Assembly (NCBI GenBank): GCA_938027685.1
Contig: CALJAM010000003.1
Coordinates: forward strand, 54,950-118,949
Length of the DNA stretch: 64,000 bases
Direction: 5' to 3'
Source of the DNA: an uncultured Bryobacteraceae bacterium
GTDB taxonomy: Bacteria > Acidobacteriota > Terriglobia > Bryobacterales > Bryobacteraceae
Part shown: positions 1 to 9,053 of the stretch, piece by piece
How positions within the stretch are numbered: the first letter of the stretch is position 1
Layout: every line of letters starts with the position of its first letter
Notes under the pieces: generated by a model
Told to the model about the DNA's origin: nothing
Databases searched by the model: none
Seen by the model: the letters and a program-made list of their open reading frames with translations, nothing else
Position numbers and translations under genes: made by a program

Positions 1-1
1 C

Positions 2-1105
2 AAGTCCTACTTCGTACCTGACGTGGCGGCGGCGCTAAGGCTGGCCCGCCAGGAACTGGGGCCTGAAGCCGTGCTGCTGGAGACGCGGCCCGCGCCGCAG
101 GAAGCCGCGCATCTGGGCCGCTATGAAGTGATTTTTGCCACGTCGCCCTCCGCGCTCGAGAGATCGCAGCCTGCGGGGAGCGCCGAGGATGGCGATCGGG
201 CGCTCGAGTCCCTCATACGCGAGGTGGGGCGGCTGCGCCGCGAACTGGAACGGGTTCGCGCCAGCATGGCCCGCGCGAATCTGCTCGCCGGCCCCGTCAC
301 CGGCGCCGACGAGGGACGGCTGCTCGCGGGGCTGCTGGAAGCCGAGCTGGAGCCGGACCTGGCGCGCGAGGTCCTGGAGGCCGCACGGGCGCGTTCGAGC
401 TCCTTGGGCCTCGAGCTCCAGCAGGCCGTCGAAGACGAGCTGGCTTCCCGCTGCGCGACGGACGGTCGCATAGGCAGGCGCGGTCAGGGCGCACGCGTGG
501 TCGCACTGGTAGGCCCCAGCGGATCGGGAAAGACGACCACGCTGGTAAAGCTGGCGGTGCGCGAGGGCATTGCGCAGCGCCAGTCGGTCGAGTTGTTGAG
601 CCTGGATAACTACCGCGTGGGCGGAGCGGAACAGCTCCGGCAGTTCGCCGCCATTCTCGGCTTGCCCTTTCGGGCCGTCACCAGCGGGCACGGCCTGGAG
701 CAGGCGCTGCGCGAATCCGTGCGTAAGGATCTGGTGCTGATCGACACCCCCGGTTTCAATGCCGCCGAACAGGAGGAGGCGGCGGAAATGGCCCGGTGGC
801 TGTGCAGCCAGCCGGAGCTGGAATGCCACCTGGTCCTAACCTCTTCGACCCGACCTGCCGATCTATGGCGTGTGGCTGAACGGTTCGAGCCTTTCCGGGC
901 GTCGAAGCTGATCTTCACCCGTTTGGACGAGGCCGGTTCGTGCGGAGCGCTCTGGAGCCTGATGATGCGTTTGGCCAAGCCGGTTTCGTTCCTGTGCGGC
1001 GGACAGCGGATCCCGGAAGACATCGAAGCGGCCACAGCGGTCCGCATGCTCGAGCTGCTGGGGCTTAAAGGCTGCCTCCACCGCGCCGTAGGGGCCGCGG
1101 CCTGA
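2..1105 (+). CDS. flhF: Flagellar biosynthesis GTPase FlhF (5' end outside window)
   Basis: SRP-type GTPase that controls number and placement of flagella and helps assemble the export apparatus at the membrane. The reading frame is open from base 2 and the residues before the first GTG (KSYFVPDV) match the usual FlhF N terminus, so the true start lies just upstream of the window and GTG at 23 is internal. The N domain and helical linker cover about 2-480, followed by the NG GTPase domain with a Walker A GPSGSGKTTT near 510-540 and the DTPGF switch motif near 740. The gene is followed by a sigma factor at 1628, the common flhF-(flhG)-fliA arrangement, but flhG is not present here. Confidence 0.93.
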   Translation, partial: KSYFVPDVAAALRLARQELGPEAVLLETRPAPQEAAHLGRYEVIFATSPSALERSQPAGSAEDGDRALESLIREVGRLRRELERVRASMARANLLAGPVTGADEGRLLAGLLEAELEPDLAREVLEAARARSSSLGLELQQAVEDELASRCATDGRIGRRGQGARVVALVGPSGSGKTTTLVKLAVREGIAQRQSVELLSLDNYRVGGAEQLRQFAAILGLPFRAVTSGHGLEQALRESVRKDLVLIDTPGFNAAEQEEAAEMARWLCSQPELECHLVLTSSTRPADLWRVAERFEPFRASKLIFTRLDEAGSCGALWSLMMRLAKPVSFLCGGQRIPEDIEAATAVRMLELLGLKGCLHRAVGAAA

Positions 1106-1627
1106 GGCGGGCAACAGCCTGGGGGCGCCCGGGCAAGGCCGACCTGCTTCGCGCATCCGGCAGGTCTGGCCGCAGTCGGTGGGGCTTGGAGCCAGCCGGC
1201 GGAGCAACCCGGCGGGACGGGCGCGGCAGCGGCGCGGGCAGGGAAGGGCGAAGGAGGGCCCGTCTGCGGGCTCGCCCGGCCGTGGTCCTTGGGCTGAGCG
1301 ATAGCCGGCAGCAAGCCCGCGGAACGACCAACGCCCTCCGCGATGAGCCAAGAGGGCCGCGAGTCTCGGTTGACGGAAGGTGCACCAGAGAGGACCGCAG
1401 CCGGAGGTAAAAGGCAGAGACGGCCGAGGAGCAACGACGGCGACAGAGGCCGACGGGCCGGAGGGCGAGACCAGCGGCGACAGCTGCGTAGCGCGATGGC
1501 GTAAGGAAGGAGCAGCCCCGTGGGGACAGGAGCCAGGTCAGGGACGGCGAAACGTGCAGTGCCAGGAGCTACGGTCACTCCGCCGAGCGGCGCGGGGGCA
1601 CCCTCGGCAGGGTCCGGCAGGCGGTCC
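1106..1627. other. 522-bp gap between flhF and fliA, no gene recognised
   Basis: No reading frame here resembles a protein, although FlhG/MinD normally lies at this spot in flagellar clusters; its P-loop motif (GKGGVGK) is not seen in any frame. A perfect 7-bp stem GACCTGC/GCAGGTC lies at 1141-1166. From about 1380 to 1540 the plus strand is strongly purine-biased (runs of GAGG, GGAG, GACGG). This could be a structured 5' leader of fliA or a badly decayed gene; I cannot decide from the sequence. Confidence 0.4.
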
Positions 1628-2428
1628 ATGCCCGTTCAGTCGGAAGACCGCACGGCGCCGAGTGCCGGCCTTGCGGTCTCCTACCAGACCGCCGCGCAGA
1701 CCAGCGCTGAGGAAAGGGAACGGCTGATCCTCGAGCACCTACCCCAAGTAAGGCTGATCGCACGCCGGATCCACGAGAAGCTGCCCGAAAGCGTCAGCCT
1801 GGAAGATTTGATCTCGACCGGCATTCTCGGCTTAATCTCGGCCATTGACAATTTCGATCCCAGTCTCAACGTCAAGCTCAAGACGTACGCGGAGTACAAG
1901 ATTCGGGGCGCGATCCTGGACACGCTGCGCGGGCTGGATTGGGCGCCCCGGCAAAAACGCAAGAAGGCCAAGCAGATCGAGGCGGCCATCGCCTCCGCCG
2001 AACGCAGGCTGCACCGGGCCCCGGAGGAAGAGGAAATCGCGCGCGAGCTGGGATTGACGCTCGAGGAGTATCACGATTGGCTGACGGAAGTGCGGGGCGT
2101 CAGCCTGGGGCGGCTGGAACAAGCGCGCGGGGATGAGGAGGGCCGCGATCTGCTGAAATTCGTGGCGGACACCGAGGACGGCTGGCCGTCCCGCATTCTG
2201 GAGCGAGCCGAGCTGGAGCGGCTCCTGGCCGAAGGGATCCGGCAGATGCCGGCCATCGAGCGCACCGTTTTGAGCCTGTACTATTACGAGGAACTCACGC
2301 TGCGGGAGATAGCGGCCATAGTCAACCTGCACGAATCGCGCATCTCGCAGTTGAAGTCGCAGGCCATCCTGCGGCTGCGCGCTTGGCTCGAAAAACGCTG
2401 GCCCATGGAGCGGAGGTCCGAGCGATGA
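1628..2428 (+). CDS. fliA: RNA polymerase sigma factor for flagellar operons (FliA/sigma28)
   Basis: Alternative sigma factor directing transcription of late flagellar and chemotaxis genes. 266 aa from ATG 1628; an upstream in-frame extension to 1520 is low-complexity and was rejected. Region 2 is clear (EDLISTGILGLISAIDNFD, then YAEYKIRGAILDTLR with DWAPRQKRKK), followed by region 3 and a region 4 helix-turn-helix (LTLREIAAIVNLHESRISQLK) near the C terminus. Its TGA overlaps the ATG of the FliN-type gene (ATGA at 2425), so the two are translationally coupled. Length and motif order match the FliA/WhiG group rather than ECF sigma factors. Confidence 0.93.
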   Translation: MPVQSEDRTAPSAGLAVSYQTAAQTSAEERERLILEHLPQVRLIARRIHEKLPESVSLEDLISTGILGLISAIDNFDPSLNVKLKTYAEYKIRGAILDTLRGLDWAPRQKRKKAKQIEAAIASAERRLHRAPEEEEIARELGLTLEEYHDWLTEVRGVSLGRLEQARGDEEGRDLLKFVADTEDGWPSRILERAELERLLAEGIRQMPAIERTVLSLYYYEELTLREIAAIVNLHESRISQLKSQAILRLRAWLEKRWPMERRSER

Positions 2429-3306
2429 GCCAGGCGGGCGCTGCCGGCAGGACCGCCCTTCGGGAGTGGCTGACGGAAACCCTCGCCCAGCATCTGGGCG
2501 AAGCCCTCGAATTGATGACGGGTGAGACCGCCCAGGTGGCGTGGACCACCTCGGAGGCCGAACCGCCGCCGGAGGGGACGACCTGGTGGCGGCAGAGTTT
2601 CAGCCTGGGGGCGGCAGCCGAGGTCTGGATCGGGGCGCCCGAAGTCAGTTGGAGCGAAATCGGCGCCCATGTGTTGCGGGCTGCAGGCATCGAGCCTACC
2701 GCAGAAAGCGACCGCCAGAACACCTTCCGCGAAATCCTGGGGCAAGCTTTCGCGAGCCTGGCGCGCACGTTGAGCGATCGCACCGGCCGGGAGGTCGTCG
2801 CGGAGGAGGGGGCGGAGTCGCAACCACCTGAGGCGCCGGAAACCAGCTCGGTGGTGGACCTTACGCTCAGCGACGGCGCACCGCTGTCGCTGTGGGTGTT
2901 CTTCTCCGAGCACCTGCTGGCCGCGCTCCAGCAGCCGACCGACGAAGAGCAGTCGACCGCCGTCGCGCAGCAACAGGATGAGCCGATCACGCCGGCGCAC
3001 GAGGACTTCGAGAATGTCGTACCTCCACCGCCGGCGGGCGGGCGGGGACGCACACTGGACCTGTTGCTGGAAGTCGAGATGCCGGTTTCGGTTTCCTTCG
3101 GGCGCACCCAACTCCCCCTGCGCGATGTGCTGAAGCTGACCACGGGCTCGATCATCGAGCTGAACCGTACGGTCAACGAGCCGGTCGAAATCATCGTGAA
3201 CAATTGTGTGATCGCGCGCGGCGAGGTCGTGGTGATCGAGGGCAATTACGGGGTTCGCATCCAGCAGATCATCAGCCGTCAGGAGCGGCTGCGGACTCTC
3301 AGGTAG
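2425..3306 (+). CDS. fliN: FliN-type flagellar motor switch protein with long N-terminal extension
   Basis: The C-terminal ~80 residues form a SpoA/FliN domain (from LLLEVEMPVSVSFGRTQLPL through GSIIELNRTVNEPVEI to IQQIISRQERLRTLR), part of the C-ring that switches flagellar rotation. At 293 aa the protein is about twice the length of plain FliN. The first ~210 residues do not match FliN and may be a diverged CheC- or FliM-like region, as in FliY proteins, but I see no clear CheC phosphatase motif. The start ATG at 2425 overlaps the fliA stop. Confident for the FliN domain, uncertain for the N-terminal part. Confidence 0.85.
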   Translation: MSQAGAAGRTALREWLTETLAQHLGEALELMTGETAQVAWTTSEAEPPPEGTTWWRQSFSLGAAAEVWIGAPEVSWSEIGAHVLRAAGIEPTAESDRQNTFREILGQAFASLARTLSDRTGREVVAEEGAESQPPEAPETSSVVDLTLSDGAPLSLWVFFSEHLLAALQQPTDEEQSTAVAQQQDEPITPAHEDFENVVPPPPAGGRGRTLDLLLEVEMPVSVSFGRTQLPLRDVLKLTTGSIIELNRTVNEPVEIIVNNCVIARGEVVVIEGNYGVRIQQIISRQERLRTLR

Positions 3307-3470
3307 CAGCCGGGCTAACCTGTGCCGAATGCGGTCGGGACGATGGTGACGCAGGGCAAACACCGCAGGTTTCACGGCGGTGAGTTGCACGGGATTAAGG
3401 CTGTGGTTCGCGAGGCCGTAACGCATGGCAAGCGGCGGATGCGCCAACCGAAAGCAGCGAGGTTGGGCCG
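3307..3470. other. Short intergenic region with stem-loop, downstream of fliN
   Basis: 164 bp between fliN and the next gene. A stem CACCGC/GCGGTG (about 3361-3382) directly follows AGGGCAAAC, which resembles the first conserved strand of c-di-GMP-I (GEMM) riboswitches. The second conserved strand (GACGCAAAGCC) is not matched, so a riboswitch call is not made here. Confidence 0.25.
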
Positions 3471-3911
3471 ATGACGGTGGTCGCGCTGTTAGGACTGGTG
3501 GCCGCGGGGCTCGTGTTGTGCCTGCTGCTATTCCTGTTCGCCAAGGTGGAACTGGCACGGTTGAGCCGCCGTTCAGAAAACGAAACCCGGCAACTGCACG
3601 ACATGATCGAAGCCCTGCGCCGGAGCTTCGCGGAGATCGAACTCACGGTGCGGGACATCGAGGAACGCACCGGCGTGCTGGTGCCGCCCACTCCCCCGCC
3701 CTCCGGCCTGAATCTGACGACCCGGGCGCAAGCGCTGCGCATGCTGCGGCGGGGCGAAACACCGGATAGGATCGCCGCTGCTCTACAAGTGCCGGAAAAC
3801 GAGATCCGGCTGCTTGAAAAAGTCCAGCAGTTGGCGGCGGGGCAAGCCTCCCGAGCTGACGCGGCGGACCGTCATGGCCCTCGGCGGGAAGCGCCGGCGA
3901 CAAATTCCTGA
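3471..3911 (+). CDS. Membrane-anchored coiled-coil protein with HTH-like C terminus
   Basis: 146 aa. Residues 3-24 form one transmembrane helix, followed by a charged coiled coil (about 27-68), a Pro-rich hinge (VPPTPPPSG) and a short helix-turn-helix-like segment (LTTRAQALRMLRRGETPDRIAAAL, then VPENEIRLLEKVQQL). This layout resembles small DUF2802/DUF6115-like proteins found near flagellar genes. No enzymatic motif is visible. Co-directional with flhF-fliA-fliN, so a structural or regulatory role in the flagellar block is plausible but inferred from position only. Confidence 0.7.
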   Translation: MTVVALLGLVAAGLVLCLLLFLFAKVELARLSRRSENETRQLHDMIEALRRSFAEIELTVRDIEERTGVLVPPTPPPSGLNLTTRAQALRMLRRGETPDRIAAALQVPENEIRLLEKVQQLAAGQASRADAADRHGPRREAPATNS

Positions 3912-3977
3912 CAGCAGGCGACTCCCGCTCTCGACGCACGAGTCTGCGCATGACAGGCGCCCACAGGCGGCATCGGG

Positions 3978-4000
3978 GCTTGCTTCCGCAAGCTCCTCTT
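3978..4000 (+). terminator. Possible terminator after the flagellar block
   Basis: Stem GCTTGC/GCAAGC with a TTCC loop followed by TCCTCTT, 66 bases after the stop at 3911 and before a convergent gene. The T-run is interrupted, so this is a moderate call. Confidence 0.4.
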
Positions 4001-4107
4001 TGTGAGCCACGGCAAAATCCCACGGGCGATTCAGAGACGCGAAACGCCGCCCGCCGCGACTTGCGGGAGCCCCCGTTATCGAGCCCGAAGAATCGCTCGG
4101 GCGGTTC

Positions 4108-5028
4108 TCACGCCGGCCGCCTTTTCCAATCCTCCAGCGTGGGACCCGCGACGGCCGCAGCTCGTTGCCTGAGACGGTCCATCTCCGTGGGCGTCAACGG
4201 CTGGAATTCGCACGCGAAACGCACGTCGTCCTCGATCTGGCCCAAGGTGACGGCGCCAACCACGACGATGCTGACGGGCAGACTCAGCACGTAATAGAGG
4301 CATTCGCGAGCGCTGAGCACGCTCATCAGACGTGCGTTGGCGAAGGGCTTCATGGCTTGAATCGCCAGCCCGCGATCCCTGGCCGGCGGCAGCGCCTTTT
4401 GTTCGAAACTCAGGAACGAAGGGTCGGCGGCATGCAACGGCATGAAGACGGAATCGAAGCCCTCGTAGCGACGCAGGAGCTCGACCAGCACATCCGGATC
4501 ATGGTGTGCGGTGACGCCGATAAACCGGCACTTGCCCGCTTTCTTTGCGGCCTCGAAGGCCTCGATGGCGCCCCCCGGCGCGAGGATCTGCTCGATCTCG
4601 CTCATCTCGCTGACGGCGTGCACCTGCCAGAGGTCCACGTAGTCGGTACGAAGGGCCCTGAGCGAGGCTTCCAACTCGGCTTCGGCGGCCTTGCGCGACC
4701 GGGCGGTGGTCTTGGTCGTCAGGAAAATTTCCTTGCGGACGGGCGCTAGGACGTCGCCGAAGACCTCTTCGGAACGGCCGTCCCAATAAGAGCGGGCGTT
4801 GTCGAAGAAATTGATGCCCAGCTCCCAGGCTCGCCTCACTACCTGCCGCGCCTCGTCGCGGCTGATCATGGCGAGGCGGCCGCCTGCCATGCCGATGACG
4901 GTCACCTCGACGCCGGTCTTGCCGAACTTGCGTTTGGGGATGTCGCCCGGCTTGAGCGAGGCGGTGGCGAGCGAGCTGCCGCCCGCGAGCGCGCCCACAA
5001 TTCTGCCCACGAAGCTTCGACGTTGCAT
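4108..5028 (-). CDS. Tat-exported aldo/keto reductase
   Basis: 306 aa NAD(P)H-dependent oxidoreductase with an AKR (beta/alpha)8 barrel. It begins MQRRSFVG followed by a hydrophobic Ala/Gly stretch, a twin-arginine signal peptide, so it is probably folded with cofactor and exported. The family core follows: KRKFGKTGVEVTVIGMAGGR, the catalytic Asp/Tyr segment (INFFDNARSYWDGRSEE), Lys in FLTTKT and His in LWQVHA. The C-terminal LTPTEMDRLRQRAAA helix is typical of acidobacterial AKR12/13-like proteins. Substrate cannot be told. It ends a minus-strand run with fcl and gmd upstream (18-base gap), but no functional link to fucose synthesis is evident. Confidence 0.88.
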   Translation of the reverse strand: MQRRSFVGRIVGALAGGSSLATASLKPGDIPKRKFGKTGVEVTVIGMAGGRLAMISRDEARQVVRRAWELGINFFDNARSYWDGRSEEVFGDVLAPVRKEIFLTTKTTARSRKAAEAELEASLRALRTDYVDLWQVHAVSEMSEIEQILAPGGAIEAFEAAKKAGKCRFIGVTAHHDPDVLVELLRRYEGFDSVFMPLHAADPSFLSFEQKALPPARDRGLAIQAMKPFANARLMSVLSARECLYYVLSLPVSIVVVGAVTLGQIEDDVRFACEFQPLTPTEMDRLRQRAAAVAGPTLEDWKRRPA

Positions 5029-5046
5029 CTAGCCCCTCCCTTCGAA

Positions 5047-5991
5047 CTATCGTACCGCGGCCGGGGCCCAGCGTTCGCAAAACCAGCGGTAGGTCAGCTC
5101 GATGCCCTCGCGCAGACTGATGCGGTGACGCCAACCGAGCGCGTGCAGGCGGGAAACATCCAGAAGTTTTCGCGGCGTACCGTCCGGCATGGAAGGATCA
5201 AAGACGATCTCGCCTGGAAAGCCGACCACCGCCCGCACCAGCTCGGCCAATTCGCGAATGCTCAGATCCTCCCCGGTGCCGACGTTGATCGGATCCTCGC
5301 CGTCATAGCGCTCCATCAGGAAAAGCGCGGCATCGGCCAAGTCGTCGACGTGCAAAAGCTCGCGTCGGGGCGTTCCGGTGCCCCACAGTACGACCTTCGG
5401 CGAGGCAGCCAGTTTGGCCTCGTGGAACTTGCGGATCATGGCCGGCAGCACGTGCGAGGTCTCCAGATCGAAGTTGTCGCCGGGCCCGTAGAGGTTGGTC
5501 GGCATCAGGCTGATCGCGTTGAATCCGTACTGGCGGCGGTAGGCGCGACACATCTCGAGGCCCGCGATCTTGGCCACAGCGTAAGGCTGGTTGGTCGGCT
5601 CGAGCGGGCCCGAGAGCAGGTATTCCTCACGAATGGGCTGCGGAGCGTGCTTGGGGTAGATGCAGGAGGAACCGAGGAACAGCAGCTTGCGCACGCCGTG
5701 GCGCCAGGCGGCATGAATCACGTTGGTCTGGATGGCGAGGTTCTCGTAGATGAACTCGGCCGGGTAGGTGCGGTTGGCATGGATTCCGCCCACGCGGGCC
5801 GCCGCCAGGAAGACGTAATCGGGCCTTTCGATCTGGAAGAAACGCTCTACCGCCGCCTGGTCCGTGAGGTCCAGCTCGCTGCGCGTACGCACGATCAGGT
5901 TGGTGAAACCGGCCCGCCGTAGGCGCCTCAGCAAGGCCGAACCGACCAGGCCACGGTGACCGGCCACGTAGATACGGCTCGCAGGCTCCAT
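5047..5991 (-). CDS. fcl: GDP-L-fucose synthase
   Basis: 314 aa bifunctional epimerase/reductase of the short-chain dehydrogenase superfamily that converts GDP-4-keto-6-deoxy-D-mannose to GDP-L-fucose with NADPH. Rossmann motif [12 protein letters not shown] at residues 10-21 and catalytic YAVAK with an upstream SSCIYP Ser/Cys segment. [12 protein letters not shown] and [13 protein letters not shown] are diagnostic for the GDP-fucose synthase group. It follows gmd by 15 bases on the same strand, so the pair makes GDP-fucose for surface glycans. Confidence 0.95.
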   Translation of the reverse strand: MEPASRIYVAGHRGLVGSALLRRLRRAGFTNLIVRTRSELDLTDQAAVERFFQIERPDYVFLAAARVGGIHANRTYPAEFIYENLAIQTNVIHAAWRHGVRKLLFLGSSCIYPKHAPQPIREEYLLSGPLEPTNQPYAVAKIAGLEMCRAYRRQYGFNAISLMPTNLYGPGDNFDLETSHVLPAMIRKFHEAKLAASPKVVLWGTGTPRRELLHVDDLADAALFLMERYDGEDPINVGTGEDLSIRELAELVRAVVGFPGEIVFDPSMPDGTPRKLLDVSRLHALGWRHRISLREGIELTYRWFCERWAPAAVR

Positions 5992-6006
5992 GGCTCCATC
6001 CTCACT

Positions 6007-7056
<1,050 letters not shown>

Positions 7057-7135
7057 GTAGCTTCGCCCTATACGCTCATGAGTCAGTTTAAATCCATCTG
7101 GCGGGCCGGGCCAAGGGGTCGGCAAAATTTTGGGG

Positions 7136-7180
7136 GATTTCGCGCGTCAGGGCGCAAGAGTTGGGTTAGCGCGCGAAATC
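7136..7180. repeat. 11-bp perfect inverted repeat upstream of the hydrogenase cluster
   Basis: GATTTCGCGCG (7136-7146) and CGCGCGAAATC (7170-7180) are perfect inverted copies separated by 23 bases. They are followed at once by a second stem CCCACCC/GGGTGGG (7182-7197). The repeat lies 60-104 bases upstream of the GG-N10-GC element at 7240, the distance typical of activator sites for sigma54 promoters, but it could also be an RNA stem or an operator for the divergent gmd gene. Confidence 0.5.
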
Positions 7181-7237
7181 ACCCACCCTTGGGTGGGGCG
7201 AAAGGCTCTAACTTCACGGTTTTTCAGCTCAAGGAGT

Positions 7238-7256
7238 TTGGAATATCGTGTGCATT
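7238..7256 (+). promoter_or_regulatory. Candidate sigma54 promoter for the hydrogenase operon
   Basis: TTGG at 7238-7241 and TGCAT at 7251-7255 give the GG-N10-GC spacing of sigma54 (-24/-12) promoters. The -24 box (TTGGAATA) is only partly like the consensus TTGGCACG. Transcription would start near 7265, leaving a leader of about 160 bases before hydB. An orphan sigma54 activator gene sits elsewhere in this window (55826-56836), but no link is shown. GG-N10-GC can occur by chance in GC-rich DNA. Confidence 0.35.
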
Positions 7257-7424
7257 AAGTAAGGGCGAATCTCGGAGCACTCTCGAAGTGGAGCAGCGGC
7301 CAGCCCTCCTCCTGACCCCCCATGGACTGATGCCCCCCAAGGCCGCTGCTCCCACCTTTTACGCGGCGCGCAGGCGAGATCCTGAGGCACGGGTGAGCAC
7401 GGACGAGCAGCCAGGAGCGCACGG

Positions 7425-8543
7425 ATGAGCGAGCCTGACGCCAAGCGCGGTACGGCGGTTTGGGTGAGTCGAGCAGGACTCAATCAGCTCATTGCAAACC
7501 TCAAGGCGCAAGGCTACCAGGTCGTCGGACCGAGGATCGCCGACGGGGCGATCGTTTACGACGCCATCGAAGGCATCTCCGATCTGCCCTCGGGTTGGAC
7601 CGAGCAGCAGGAGGCCGGCACGTACCGCCTGCGCCGGCGGGATGACGACGCCCTTTTCGGTTACAATTTGGGACCGCAGAGCTGGAAGAAATTTCTCCAC
7701 CCGCCGCTGTTGCGATTCTTTGCGGCGGAACGAAACAACGGCGAGCTTCGCATCCTGCCTTCCACTGAGCCTGCCCCGCGCTACGCTTTGCTCGGGGTGC
7801 GGGCGTGCGAACTAGCTGCCATCCAGGTGTTGGACCGCGTGTTCCTGAAAGATGCGTTCGTGGAGCCGAACTACGCCTCCCGACGCCGTGACCTGGTGGT
7901 GATCGCGGTGCAATGCACGCGCGCCGCACCCACCTGCTTCTGCCGGTCAATGGGGACCGGTCCCGCGGTGCGGAGCGGGTTCGATGTGGCCCTGACCGAG
8001 CTGGGCGAAGGCTTCGTGGCGCAGGCGGGCACCGAACGCGGCGAGCAACTGCTGGGATCCGTCGAGCGCGCGCCGGCCGATGAAGAGCTGATCCGGCAGG
8101 CCCAAGAAGCGGTAGAGCAAGCCGCCGCTCAAATGGTCCGCCGCATTGAAACGCAGGATCTGGCGCGGCGGCTGCAAGAAGCTCTGGAAAGCCCACACTG
8201 GGACGACGTGGCGCGCCGATGCCTGGCTTGCGGCAACTGCACCATGGTGTGCCCGACCTGCTTCTGCACCACGGTGGAGGACACCTCCAACGTGCGGGGC
8301 AATCGCGCCGAGCGATGGCGCAAGTGGGACTCCTGCTTCACCGAAAGCTTTTCTTACATCCACGGCGGCAGCGTGCGCACATCGGTGCGCTCGCGATACA
8401 GACAATGGCTGACGCACAAGCTGTCCTGGTGGGTGGACCAGTTTGATATGTTCGGTTGCGTGGGCTGCGGGCGCTGCATCACGTGGTGTCCAGCCGGGAT
8501 CGATCTGACGCAAGAGGTCAGCAAGCTGGTCGCCTCGGGGTGA
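7425..8543 (+). CDS. hydB: Group 3b [NiFe]-hydrogenase beta subunit (HydB, AsrA-like iron-sulfur protein)
   Basis: 372 aa electron-transfer subunit of the cytosolic NADP-linked group 3b hydrogenase (sulfhydrogenase type), related to anaerobic sulfite reductase subunit A. Two [4Fe-4S] sets are visible: CLACGNCTMVCPTCFC at about residues 265-280 and GCVGCGRCITWCP near 345-357. Middle motifs GVRACELAAIQVLDRVF and CTRAAPTCFC are typical of the AsrA/HydB family. AGGAG lies 10 bases before the ATG. It opens an 18-gene plus-strand cluster. Its partners hydG and hydD follow, but the large subunit hydA is 9 kb further on, after the hox genes. Confidence 0.92.
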   Translation: MSEPDAKRGTAVWVSRAGLNQLIANLKAQGYQVVGPRIADGAIVYDAIEGISDLPSGWTEQQEAGTYRLRRRDDDALFGYNLGPQSWKKFLHPPLLRFFAAERNNGELRILPSTEPAPRYALLGVRACELAAIQVLDRVFLKDAFVEPNYASRRRDLVVIAVQCTRAAPTCFCRSMGTGPAVRSGFDVALTELGEGFVAQAGTERGEQLLGSVERAPADEELIRQAQEAVEQAAAQMVRRIETQDLARRLQEALESPHWDDVARRCLACGNCTMVCPTCFCTTVEDTSNVRGNRAERWRKWDSCFTESFSYIHGGSVRTSVRSRYRQWLTHKLSWWVDQFDMFGCVGCGRCITWCPAGIDLTQEVSKLVASG

Positions 8544-8576
8544 GGCCCGCCGGTCCGGGGTGACAGGGAGCGACCC

Positions 8577-9053
8577 ATGGAAAGCAAATCGCTAGAGGAA
8601 ATTCTGCGGGAACACCCGTTTCTGCAAGGTTTCAAGCCTGAGCACATCCGTAAGATGGCCGAAATGGCTCTCGAGGTGCAGTTCGCGCGCGATCAGATCA
8701 TCTTCCGCGAGGGCCAGGAGAGCGGACTGTTTTTTCTGATCCTCTCGGGCAAGGTCGCGCTGGAGGTTTCGGCGCCGGGACGGATTCTGCGCGTTCAGAC
8801 TTTGGAGGCGGGGGAGGAGCTGGGCTGGTCGAGCGTATTGGGCGAAGGAGGCAAACACTTCCAGGCCCGTTCGCTCGAGACCGTGCGCGCGCTGGCGTTC
8901 GAGGGAGCGCGGTTGCGGCAGGCGTGCGAGCAGGATCCTTCCTTCGGCTACGCGCTCATGCGACAACTGCTGAGGGTGGTGGCTGAGCGGCTGCAGGCGA
9001 CGCGGCTTCAGTTGCTCGATCTCTACGCGCCCCGGGCGGCGAAACTGATATGA
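8577..9053 (+). CDS. Cyclic-nucleotide-binding domain protein without DNA-binding domain
   Basis: 158 aa, a single Crp-type cNMP-binding beta-roll (LEEILREHPFLQGF, then FREGQESGLFFLILSGKVAL, then AGEELGWSSVLGEG) followed by a C-terminal helix (ALMRQLLRVVAERLQATRLQLLD). No helix-turn-helix follows, so it cannot act like Crp/Fnr and is more likely a stand-alone sensor or hydrogenase partner. GEELG sits where the phosphate-binding cassette Glu is expected; ligand cannot be assigned. It lies between hydB and hydG, with an ATGA overlap onto hydG, so it is made with the group 3b enzyme. Confidence 0.85.
   Translation: MESKSLEEILREHPFLQGFKPEHIRKMAEMALEVQFARDQIIFREGQESGLFFLILSGKVALEVSAPGRILRVQTLEAGEELGWSSVLGEGGKHFQARSLETVRALAFEGARLRQACEQDPSFGYALMRQLLRVVAERLQATRLQLLDLYAPRAAKLI

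Noticed and set aside
1520..1627. Upstream extension of fliA to GTG/other start at 1520
   Set aside because: The extra 36 residues are low complexity and unlike any sigma factor N terminus; ATG 1628 gives normal length.
3335..3400. c-di-GMP-I riboswitch
   Set aside because: Only one of the two conserved strands matches; kept as a low-interest observation, not as a feature call.
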